Source of the DNA: Eubacterium callanderi
GTDB taxonomy: Bacteria > Bacillota > Clostridia > Eubacteriales > Eubacteriaceae
Assembly: GCF_900142645.1 (NCBI RefSeq)
Contig: NZ_FRBP01000006.1
Location: 62,001 to 126,000 of the forward strand
DNA: 64,000 bases
Direction: 5' to 3'
Notes under the pieces: model-generated
What the model was told of the DNA's origin: nothing
Databases searched by the model: none
What the model saw: the letters and a program-made list of their open reading frames with translations, nothing else
Part shown: positions 37,001 to 43,739 of the stretch, piece after piece
How positions within the stretch are numbered: position 1 is the first letter of the stretch
Layout of the letters: the number at the start of each line of letters is the position of its first letter
Translations under genes and position numbers: made by a program

Positions 37001-37576
37001 AAAGACCAGCTCAACAGCCGGGTAACAGAGGGCGCTTATTACTGGCATCGTGATGACAAGATCAACCTTGGGCTGCCATATATCAGTCAGAACACTTACA
37101 GCTCCCGTATTTTGGAGGATCCGGCCACTGGTATCAGCCTGACCGGAGAACAGATTCACGCTGCGGCTGTGCTGACCATCACACCGATTGAATCCTCCTC
37201 GCCGGACTATATGAGTCTGTTAGAAAAAAACAGCGGACTGCTCGGCCTGTACGATATCTCTCTGACCACGCCGACAGGTGATGTGCCCTTTGAGGGAACA
37301 CTGGACCTGGCATTCCCATTTACAGACAAAGAGACTGATAAAATCGGTATTCTTCACCAGTCCAGTGAAAATTCCGAGATATACACTGCAAAAATGGGCT
37401 CAGACGGCCGGTATCATATTGTGACAAATCACCTTTCACTCTTTGGCATTGTCAGTATGCCCTCTGGCTTATGCGCTCTACTGCCGGCTGCTTTGCTGAC
37501 AGCTCTGGCTGCGGCGTTTACGGTGGTTTATCTGATACGACGGAAAAAGCTCGACAAACAGAGAAAAAGCCTTTAG
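34073..37576 (+). CDS. Large surface protein with coiled coil and GLUG repeats
   Basis: The 1167-residue protein has a signal peptide (FTLVFAAMWTLSAMSPVFA), a coiled coil at about 100-140 (MKDELDALQQEMDAISDKLD), an unrecognised middle of about 550 residues, GLUG-type repeats at about 705-965 (GGLAGENSGEIRNSF; GGIAGNNEGTMRNVYFGG) and a C-terminal helix (ALLPAALLTALAAAFTVVYL) with a basic tail. It is probably anchored in the membrane and exposed outside. AAGGAG precedes the ATG; TATAAT lies at 34035. GLUG proteins are often adhesins, but no substrate can be named. It is followed by an alkyl-sulfatase gene after 23 bases. Confidence 0.78.
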   Translation: MRHGKALKIFTLVFAAMWTLSAMSPVFAEPENNELTGGPVTDYIVTKIADESIEIIDGWVVSGLYYAADKTGVNFFSTMGDLLTFPSGKDTSQILKLCQEMKDELDALQQEMDAISDKLDRLVISLENQINENIWYNNRREYSSLLNKYESAYTDYTNYLDASKKYTKALEDGDAETMESEKHALNGYLINFKENFDPAKTGDPISFKSDLRKMAMYACRHYPSYDRSKPDPVLEPTSSITLLDNAKRVTDQTVAFEHQQCDVLFQQMNDCIRPFIYMSMVNRIWVDYNISVDVDTDTKDKLMTERETVINETVQAINDISSQGKAYTDRLMRSYDAEIDLPLGYESSSVEHMKGKGLWPSIYHRPHDIVRSAYWTKPEMPAYQMKALGGYSPFVLLKEGNEFGYLTHDGLFKLDQEYVHHASGGKVDHFEYSTVSQDFLNLEHSADYNYTGISQASSLKYLLNTPAYRLSGQTSIVDYLVNYGGIKAEHLPQGVDYAVINKWDSAANHTSIEGGVRVTGSWCCTYYYIDGLTGYRLDDSDSKINKRVKSMVASEEHFKENLRGISLLSFMIGNPSPRFSARTKSSKGISVQLSDKNGNSLNGYSIASQPVTLTVDCSGIGENERVESVELINSKGKVLDTLLTADAFEYFKKKDNTVSFTFTAPYQNYSVRATTGKKPEETAPVMNGRGSIVKMDVQSGPKEIVPTDIYTFEDLKRVARAVAEEPETYAHANFTVMNDIDADGEEWVLPIGTAVNAYNGTFNGKGHSISGMKADGNGLQGLFGRVGPQGVVKNLRIFDTDIRSGTAYAGAVAAINEGRIEYCQAGAGHLLTDNADAPDLDDMNIHIESGTAAGGVAGKNSGVIINTSSAGRVSAQTAGGLAGENSGEIRNSFGTVIANIEGRLYTGGIAGNNEGTMRNVYFGGHASGGADGAIAGRNISETLDACYYDNSMDDASGEGNATAQSVPVSEMKTDTFKDQLNSRVTEGAYYWHRDDKINLGLPYISQNTYSSRILEDPATGISLTGEQIHAAAVLTITPIESSSPDYMSLLEKNSGLLGLYDISLTTPTGDVPFEGTLDLAFPFTDKETDKIGILHQSSENSEIYTAKMGSDGRYHIVTNHLSLFGIVSMPSGLCALLPAALLTALAAAFTVVYLIRRKKLDKQRKSL

Positions 37577-37599
37577 AATATTAAAAAGGAGGTAACAAA

Positions 37600-39579
37600 A
37601 TGAAAAGATCAAAGCTATTCATATTTGTGGGACTTACGGCTGCACTGTTTACATTTTCATCCTGCACGGGTGGAAAAACAGGGACACCGCTTGATGCCTC
37701 AGCCAAGGATGCCACCAAGACGACTCAGGATAAAAACAGGGAAGTTCACGCCCTGCTGGACTTTTCCGACGAGCAGGAACGGGAATTTGCGGAAAAAGGG
37801 CTCATCGCGGCGCCAGAGTCTCTTGAGCTTAAAGATGAAAAGGGCAAAGTGGTCTGGAGCCAGAAGGCCTACAGCTTTGTGGAGAACGCGGACGCACCTG
37901 CCACAGTCAACCCCAGTCTGTGGCGGAATACCCAGCTTAACCATTTATACGGCCTCTTTGAGGTGGCTGACGGCATCTACCAGGTGCGGGGCTATGATAT
38001 GACCAATATTACCTTTATCAAGGGGGATACAGGCTGGATTGTCTTTGACCCGCTCATGAGCATTGAGTGCTCCGCGGCGGCCATGCAGCTGGTCAACGAA
38101 AACCTGGGAGAGCGGCCAGTCACGGCTGTGGTCATGAGCCACCCCCATGTCGACCATTACGGCGGCATCAAGGGTATTATCAGTGAGGAGGAGGCCGCTT
38201 CCAGAGGCATCCCCATCATCGTGCCCGAGGGCTTTGAGGAACACGCAGTCAGCGAGAACGTCTATGCTGGCAACGCCATGGGGCGGCGCGCGGGCTACCA
38301 GTACGGCACTATTCTGGACGACAGCGCCACTGGTTCCATGTCCATCGGGATCGGAATGGGGCAGTCCACTGGGACCATTTCATACATTTCACCCAACGAC
38401 ACCATTAAACAGACCGGTGAAACCCGGACAGTGGACGGCGTGACCATGGAATTCCAGCTGACGCCGGGCACCGAAGCCCCTGTGGAAATGAACACCTGGT
38501 TTGCGGATAAAAAGGCGCTCTGGATCGCTGAAAACTGTACGGGAACCCTGCATAATCTCTACACCCTGCGCGGCGCCCAGATACGCGACGGCAACGCCTG
38601 GGCCGAGTATATCATGGAGGCGATGACCCGTTACGGAAAAGACGCGGAGGTGGTGTTCCAGTCGCACAACTGGCCGCACTGGGGAAATGACGTGATCAAC
38701 CGTTATCTGGAGAACACCGCAGCCATGTATAAGTTCATCAATGATCAAACCCTGATGTATATCAATCAGGGCTATACCTCCGATGAAATTTCCAATATGA
38801 TCACACTGCCGGAGTCTCTGGAAAAAAACTGGTATACCCGCCAGTATTACGGCACAGTTGCCCATAACGCCAAAGCCGTCTACCAGAAATACATGGGCTG
38901 GTACGACGCCAATCCGGTAAACCTGAACCCGCTCACACCCAGCGACAGCGCTAAAAAATATGTCGAGTACATGGGCGATACCGGCGAGGTGCTCAAAAAG
39001 GCAAGGGCCGATTTTGACAAGGGCGAATACCAGTGGGTAGCTGAGATCACCAATGTACTGGTTTTTGCCGATCCAGGCAATCAGGAAGCCCGCTATCTGT
39101 GCGCCGACGCTCTGGAGCAGCTTGGCTATCAGGCGGAATCGGGCACCTGGCGCAACGCTTATCTCTCCGGCGCTAAAGAGCTGAGGGAGGGAACCACAAC
39201 CGATACAGCCCTCAAAGCCAACAGCAGCGCAGACCTTAAAAAATCCATGACGCCTGAGATGATGATGGATTATATGGGAATCCTGACCGATTCCAACGCG
39301 GCACAGGACGTCAACCTGAAAATCAACCTCAATTTTACCGATACCGATCCCTACCTGCTGCGAGTGGATTCTGGCGTCCTTCTATACCAGAAGGGCATGC
39401 AGGCAGACGACGCAGATGCCACCCTGACACTGCCGAGGGTTGCCATGTTTACCATTCTGAATAAGGATGAAGCCAAACAGCAGGAAACCATCAAAATCGA
39501 GGGAGACCAGGATATCCTAAAAAAACTGACGGAGCACATGGTGACCTTTGAGTATTTTTTCAATATTGTCGAACCATAA
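37600..39579 (+). CDS. Alkyl-sulfatase-type metallo-beta-lactamase lipoprotein
   Basis: The 659-residue protein has a lipobox (LFTFSSC, acylation at Cys21), so it is anchored outside the membrane. The metallo-beta-lactamase metal motif is VMSHPHVDHYGG at about residue 178, followed by AENCTGTLHNLY and FQSHNWPHWGN. An alkyl-sulfatase dimerisation region (DANPVNLNPLTPSDSAKKYV) and an SCP2-like C-terminus follow, as in SdsA1 and BDS1. It probably cleaves sulfate esters of long-chain alcohols or similar. The AAGGAGG site and operon with the GLUG protein suggest a shared surface function. Confidence 0.88.
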   Translation: MKRSKLFIFVGLTAALFTFSSCTGGKTGTPLDASAKDATKTTQDKNREVHALLDFSDEQEREFAEKGLIAAPESLELKDEKGKVVWSQKAYSFVENADAPATVNPSLWRNTQLNHLYGLFEVADGIYQVRGYDMTNITFIKGDTGWIVFDPLMSIECSAAAMQLVNENLGERPVTAVVMSHPHVDHYGGIKGIISEEEAASRGIPIIVPEGFEEHAVSENVYAGNAMGRRAGYQYGTILDDSATGSMSIGIGMGQSTGTISYISPNDTIKQTGETRTVDGVTMEFQLTPGTEAPVEMNTWFADKKALWIAENCTGTLHNLYTLRGAQIRDGNAWAEYIMEAMTRYGKDAEVVFQSHNWPHWGNDVINRYLENTAAMYKFINDQTLMYINQGYTSDEISNMITLPESLEKNWYTRQYYGTVAHNAKAVYQKYMGWYDANPVNLNPLTPSDSAKKYVEYMGDTGEVLKKARADFDKGEYQWVAEITNVLVFADPGNQEARYLCADALEQLGYQAESGTWRNAYLSGAKELREGTTTDTALKANSSADLKKSMTPEMMMDYMGILTDSNAAQDVNLKINLNFTDTDPYLLRVDSGVLLYQKGMQADDADATLTLPRVAMFTILNKDEAKQQETIKIEGDQDILKKLTEHMVTFEYFFNIVEP

Positions 39580-39590
39580 ACCGGACAAGG

Positions 39591-39621
39591 GCACAGCACA
39601 TTTTTGCGCTGTGCTTTTTTT
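39591..39621 (+). terminator. GCAC-hairpin family, copy 6
   Basis: GCACAGCACA and TGCGCTGTGC pair with one mismatch around a TTTT loop and run into seven T. It ends the surface-protein operon. Confidence 0.87.
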
Positions 39622-39695
39622 GAATCCTTTTTGACTTTTATCCGTACTTATTGTAAGATAGGAGGGCTAACGAAATAAAAAACAAAGAGGAACCA

Positions 39696-41561
39696 ATGCA
39701 TTACGATAAAGAGTTGATCAATAAAAAAGTGCTGCCCCTGGTGACAAAGCCCATCACCTACCAGGGCAATGAGGTGGGAGCAGTCCATAAGGATCTCAAG
39801 GATACCACGATCCGGTACGCCTTTGCCTTTCCTGATACCTACGAGGTGGGAATGTCCCACCTGGGCATGAAAATACTGTACAGCCTGCTAAACGACCAGA
39901 AGGATATCTGGTGCGAACGGGTCTTTGCGCCCTGGGTGGATATGGAGGCGCAGATGCGCAGCCGGGAGATCCCGCTTTACGCGCTGGAATCCATGGATCC
40001 CATTTCAGCGTTTGATTTTGTGGGCTTTACCCTCCAGTACGAGATGAGCTACACCAATCTCATCAATATGCTGGAGCTTGGCGGCATCCCACTGCTCTCA
40101 AAGGACCGTGGCGAGGATATGCCTTTTATTATGGCGGGCGGCCCCTGCGCCTACAATCCCGAGCCACTGGCCGACTTTGTGGATATTTTTGTCATCGGTG
40201 AGGCCGAGGAAGCCATCCTTGAGCTCATGGACGCATACCGGCGCTTTAAGGCAGAGGGCGGTACAAGGGAAGACTATCTGAAAAAAGCCGCGTCCATCGA
40301 GGGCGTCTATGTCCCGGCCTTTTACGAAGCGGCTTATCATGAGGACGGCACCTTAAAGGCCTTCACACCACTTATCGAAGAAGCGCCCCGCAAAATTCGC
40401 AAGCGTTTTATAAAAGACCTTGACGACGCCTACTATCCCGAAACATATGTTGTGCCTTACACCGAAACTGTCCACGACCGGGTGAGCTATGAAATTTTCA
40501 GAGGCTGCGGCCGAGGCTGCCGTTTCTGCCAGGCGGGAATGATCTACCGCCCGATCCGCGAAAAAAGTCTGAACACCATCGAGGAGGGGATTAAAACCCT
40601 GCTTAAAACAACCGGTTATGAGGAGATTTCACTGGCGTCACTGAGCTCCGGCGATTATTCAAAAATTGAGACCCTGATCGAGGATCTGGTTTTTGATTAC
40701 GAGGACCAGTGTATTGGCGTATCGCTGCCGTCGCTGCGCATCGATTCTCTGAGCATTGATATGCTGGAGCAGATTCAAAAAATAAGGAAAACCGGCATTA
40801 CCCTTGCGCCGGAGGCCGGTACCCAGCGCATGCGGGATGTCATCAATAAAGGGGTGACCGAGGAGAACCTTTTAACCACAGTACGCACCGCCTTTGAACG
40901 CGGCTGGGGCCATATCAAGCTTTATTTTATGATTGGACTGCCCACAGAGACAGAAGCCGATATTGCCGGAATCGCTGACCTGGGGCAAAAGGTTCTGGAT
41001 GAATATTACGCTGTACCGAGAGAAGAACGCAATAAAGCCGTGAAAATTGTGCTGAGCACGTCCTGTTTTGTGCCCAAGCCCTTTACACCCTTCCAGTGGT
41101 TTGGACAAAATACCGGTGACCAGTTTATCGAAAAACAGAAAATGCTGAAATCCCTGATTAAAGACCGCAAAATCTCCTACAACTGGCACGACGGCTCCCT
41201 GAGCTATCTGGAAGCTGTATTTGCAAGGGGCGACCGCCGTTTGGGCAGGGTGCTCCTGAAAGCCCACGAGGCAGGCTGTAAATTTGACGGCTGGCAGGAG
41301 CATTACAACCATCAAAAATGGCTCTCTGTTTTTGAGGAGGCCGGGGTCGATCCGGATTTCTATGCCCTGCGAAGCCGCAGCTTTGATGAGCTGCTGCCCT
41401 GGGATTTTATTGACATCGGTGTGACAAAAGAATTCCTGCAAAAGGAATGGGAAAAATCAACAGAAGAGACTCTGACGCCTTATTGCCGTGAGGGCTGCAG
41501 CAGCTGCGGCGTCATGCAATTCAGTAAAGGATGGAAATGCCATGAGCACTATACGGTTTAA
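39696..41561 (+). CDS. TIGR03960 family B12-binding-like radical SAM protein
   Basis: The 621-residue protein has an N-terminal B12-binding-like segment (IRYAFAFPDTYEVGMSHLGM), a radical SAM cluster motif CGRGCRFCQAG at about residue 270 and a C-terminal CREGCSSCGVMQF. This is the TIGR03960 family, usually found with TIGR03936 and, in many Firmicutes, with ribonuclease E/G and ribosomal protein L21. The partner TIGR03936 overlaps it here, but no rng follows. Its substrate is unknown; an RNA or ribosome-linked role is inferred from neighbours in other genomes. Confidence 0.9.
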   Translation: MHYDKELINKKVLPLVTKPITYQGNEVGAVHKDLKDTTIRYAFAFPDTYEVGMSHLGMKILYSLLNDQKDIWCERVFAPWVDMEAQMRSREIPLYALESMDPISAFDFVGFTLQYEMSYTNLINMLELGGIPLLSKDRGEDMPFIMAGGPCAYNPEPLADFVDIFVIGEAEEAILELMDAYRRFKAEGGTREDYLKKAASIEGVYVPAFYEAAYHEDGTLKAFTPLIEEAPRKIRKRFIKDLDDAYYPETYVVPYTETVHDRVSYEIFRGCGRGCRFCQAGMIYRPIREKSLNTIEEGIKTLLKTTGYEEISLASLSSGDYSKIETLIEDLVFDYEDQCIGVSLPSLRIDSLSIDMLEQIQKIRKTGITLAPEAGTQRMRDVINKGVTEENLLTTVRTAFERGWGHIKLYFMIGLPTETEADIAGIADLGQKVLDEYYAVPREERNKAVKIVLSTSCFVPKPFTPFQWFGQNTGDQFIEKQKMLKSLIKDRKISYNWHDGSLSYLEAVFARGDRRLGRVLLKAHEAGCKFDGWQEHYNHQKWLSVFEEAGVDPDFYALRSRSFDELLPWDFIDIGVTKEFLQKEWEKSTEETLTPYCREGCSSCGVMQFSKGWKCHEHYTV

Positions 41562-42216
41562 ATTTACACGCGGCGAGGAGCTGCGCTTTATCTCACATTT
41601 AGATCAGCAGCGTCTGTTCCAGCGGGCCTTTCGCCGGGCCGGGCTCGATATTGCCCACTCAAACGGCTTTAACCCACATCCTAAACTGTCCTTTGCCCTG
41701 GCTATGTCTGTCGGGCTCATGAGCGACAGCGAGTACGGTGATGTGGTGCTGACCCGCGATATTGATCTGATGGAATTTACCAAAAGGCTGAACGCCGCAC
41801 TGCCTGAGGGCCTAAAAGTGGTGGAGGCCAGAAAAATTCCCCAGGGAAAAACTTCTTTGAGCGCGTCTTTAACAGACAGCCGCTACCGGATTGAGGTCGC
41901 GTTGGAAGACGGAATAGACGAGACATCCCTATCGGATATTTTAAATACCTACAAGTCCCTCGATGAGGTGATACTTGAAAAAAGAAATAAAAAGGGGAAG
42001 CTGGTTCCCAAAAATATCCGGCCTTTTATAAAGGATATCCGGGTTCTTTCCGTACAGGAGGGAAATGCCGTGCTTGAGCTCAGACTTAAATACCTTGAAC
42101 AGCAGAGCGTAAAGCCCGAGCTGGTTCTGCAGACTGTTAACCAGTCCGTGAACCCCTGCTTTGTCATAGACCCGACCATTGTCATGACCCGTGAAGCGCT
42201 GAACCTCAAATCCTGA
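41542..42216 (+). CDS. TIGR03936 / DUF2344 radical SAM-associated protein
   Basis: The 224-residue protein starts MSTIRFKFTRGEELRFISHL and has LFQRAFRRAGLDIAHSNGFN, then PHPKLSFALAMSVG, the DUF2344 signature. It is the fixed partner of the TIGR03960 protein and overlaps its end by 20 bases; ATG 41542 is chosen because AAAGGATGG lies before it. Function is unknown. A 9-bp hairpin follows, then the noncoding RNA region rather than the usual RNase gene. Confidence 0.88.
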   Translation: MSTIRFKFTRGEELRFISHLDQQRLFQRAFRRAGLDIAHSNGFNPHPKLSFALAMSVGLMSDSEYGDVVLTRDIDLMEFTKRLNAALPEGLKVVEARKIPQGKTSLSASLTDSRYRIEVALEDGIDETSLSDILNTYKSLDEVILEKRNKKGKLVPKNIRPFIKDIRVLSVQEGNAVLELRLKYLEQQSVKPELVLQTVNQSVNPCFVIDPTIVMTREALNLKS

Positions 42217-42253
42217 TCATATTTACAGAAACGTTTAAGCCATATAATAAGCT

Positions 42254-42282
42254 GCGGAACCCTTTAAAACAGCGGGTTCCGC
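42254..42282 (+). terminator. Probable terminator of the radical SAM operon
   Basis: GCGGAACCC and GGGTTCCGC form a 9-bp stem with an 11-base loop. The following TATAATTT is a weak T-run, so some readthrough into the RNA region is possible. Confidence 0.6.
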
Positions 42283-42309
42283 TATAATTTACCACTTTAA
42301 TGTGTACGT

Positions 42310-42373
42310 TTACAAAAACGTTACGTTTTGTTTACGAAAAAACCGTTTACAAAGGTTGAAATCGTGGTATAAT
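42310..42373 (+). promoter_or_regulatory. Promoter of ncRNA 1 with phased TTAC repeats
   Basis: TTTACA (42346-42351), 16 bases, TATAAT (42368-42373). Upstream, TTAC occurs at 42310, 42321 and 42332, each 11 bases apart, then at 42347, 15 bases on, overlapping the -35 box. Direct repeats of this spacing are typical of OmpR/PhoB-type response regulators. The promoter of ncRNA 2 has the same layout. Confidence 0.65.
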
Positions 42374-42379
42374 ATAGAC

Positions 42380-43031
42380 AAATCAAAGATCAAAGAAACA
42401 TCAGTAATCTTTGAAAGGTCTTTAACAAGTGAATAGAAGCTCAGCTTTGGTAATGAAAATCAAAAAGGTGATTATTGAAAGTAGGCTGTATCAACACCTA
42501 AAAGAAGTAAACCCCAAAAGATTTTTATTAGAAGTATGAAAAAAAGGAAAACCAAAAATATCCGTAATAAGATGTTGATGCAATAAGTCAATAATCGTAG
42601 TAAGATGTTAATGGTCGAATGGAATTTCAGAATTTAATAAACCCTAAGATAACAACAATCTAATGGTATCACTTGCTGGCTTGAAAAGTACATAAGTAGA
42701 AAATCAGATAGGGGCATAGCCTAAAGCTGGAGGAGTACACGACTTATAGCATATAGAGACTTAAGCGTCGAAGAATCCATGGAGTAGGTGATATTACATA
42801 AACGTGTTCCATATCAAAAAGGATTTTGAACGTGTAACCCAGTAAAGGACTGTAAGGATCGCAAGTTGAGGAACTATTCAAAAAGATATAAAGATACTGA
42901 ATGAAAAATTTGATATTTGGTTTAAAGATTCGAAAGGAGTGAGTCCAAAAGACATGCTAACTGAATCTGAACGCTGAGACCAGTTTTACAGAAACGCCGA
43001 AACGAAGTAAAACTGGTCTTAGTCATTTTTT
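42380..43031 (+). ncRNA. Large structured noncoding RNA, copy 1 (about 650 nt)
   Basis: No gene fits this stretch, yet it has a promoter ending at 42373 and a terminator whose arms AGACCAGTTTTAC and GTAAAACTGGTCT (42977-43019) precede a T-run to 43031. It begins with an AAATCAAAGATCAAAG block and ends with GGAGTGAGTCC, AAAGACATGCTAAC and TGAACGCT, all shared with a second region at 48.9 kb. The 5' AAATCAAA can pair with TTTGATATTTG near 42910, closing the molecule. Size, single strand and conserved ends recall the ornate large RNAs of the ROOL, GOLLD and OLE type; I cannot assign it to one of them. Confidence 0.72.
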
Positions 43032-43121
43032 GAGGCCAGGCCTGATTTCTATGTGAAGTTGGCGGGCTTTTTTTATTTTCATTATTTTTTAAAAAATATT
43101 CCAAATAATTTTAAAAAATGC

Positions 43122-43150
43122 TTGACAAATCAATATGTAACAAATATAAT
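43122..43150 (+). promoter_or_regulatory. Consensus promoter of the repeat-peptide gene
   Basis: TTGACA (43122-43127), 17 bases, TATAAT (43145-43150): a perfect consensus, predicting strong expression. GTAACAAA occurs at 43137 and 43164 and GTTAC at 43176, possible regulator contacts around the start site. Confidence 0.85.
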
Positions 43151-43237
43151 TACAGTATAAACAGTAACAAAAAAAGTTACGAATAAATCGGAAAAGCAAT
43201 TACCGAAAAATTCAAAAAAGTTGAAGGAGTAAGAGAA

Positions 43238-43597
43238 ATGAGAACACAGGAAGAAAAATTGTATGCAAACCCGTTATTGAACGAAAACGCAGTGGACAAG
43301 GCACCGGGCGCCGGCTACCACAATCCGCTTCAGGAATCAAGAGAGTCCAGAAATGAAGAAGCTGTTCTGGCAAGCTGCAAATGCAAAAAGAACGACCCGA
43401 ACGATATGGCACCAGAAACGCCGGCCGAAGAAAACGCCGGAAGTGAAGTGAAGGCTGAAATGTACGCTAACCCGTTATTGGACGAAGACGCAGTGGACAA
43501 GGCGCCGGGCGCTGGCTACCACAATCCGCTTCAGGAATCCAGAGAGTCCAGAAACGAAGAAGCTGTTCTGGCAAGCTGCAAGTGTAAGAAGAATTAA
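43238..43597 (+). CDS. Tandem-repeat peptide, candidate precursor (two CKCKKN units)
   Basis: The 119-residue product consists of two 44-residue units (residues 9-52 and 76-119) joined by an acidic 23-residue linker. Each unit begins YANPLL, contains AVDKAPGAGYHNPLQESRES and ends EEAVLASCKCKKN. The DNA copies differ at 12 of 132 bases, ten of them silent and two giving Asn to Asp, so the protein sequence is under selection. AAGGAG precedes the ATG; a perfect promoter and a 14-bp terminator isolate the gene. There is no signal peptide or membrane helix. It precedes an ABC transporter and two-component system, so an exported or signalling peptide is plausible. No modification enzyme is adjacent. 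Family unknown. Confidence 0.82.
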   Translation: MRTQEEKLYANPLLNENAVDKAPGAGYHNPLQESRESRNEEAVLASCKCKKNDPNDMAPETPAEENAGSEVKAEMYANPLLDEDAVDKAPGAGYHNPLQESRESRNEEAVLASCKCKKN

Positions 43598-43606
43598 TCA
43601 GAACGA

Positions 43607-43661
43607 TCGAAAACGCCCAAGACTATTTTTCCAAATAGCTTTGGGCGTTTTCGACTTTTTT
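43607..43661 (+). terminator. Strong terminator of the peptide gene
   Basis: TCGAAAACGCCCAA and TTGGGCGTTTTCGA form a perfect 14-bp stem, extended inside by CTATTT/AAATAG, then CTTTTTT. The peptide is thus transcribed mainly on its own, at a higher level than the transporter genes. Confidence 0.9.
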
Positions 43662-43739
43662 GAAATTTTTTGGCACTTTAGGATTTTTTAATAACTTTCC
43701 GTCTATACTAAAGGCATCACTTGAGAGAGAGGTGTCAAT

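Noticed and set aside
42380-43031. CRISPR array or group II intron as explanation of the RNA region
   Set aside because: There are no regular direct repeats, no reverse transcriptase and no domain V-like hairpin; the second copy differs in length and sequence except for short blocks.
43238-43597. LASC in each peptide unit as a lipoprotein lipobox
   Set aside because: It is near the C-terminus of each unit and is not preceded by a hydrophobic signal helix, so lipidation is implausible.
43238-43597. Radical SAM maturation of the peptide by the TIGR03960 protein
   Set aside because: TIGR03960 belongs to a family with conserved links to RNase E/G and ribosomal genes and is separated from the peptide by a terminator and the RNA; no SPASM or RRE domain is seen.
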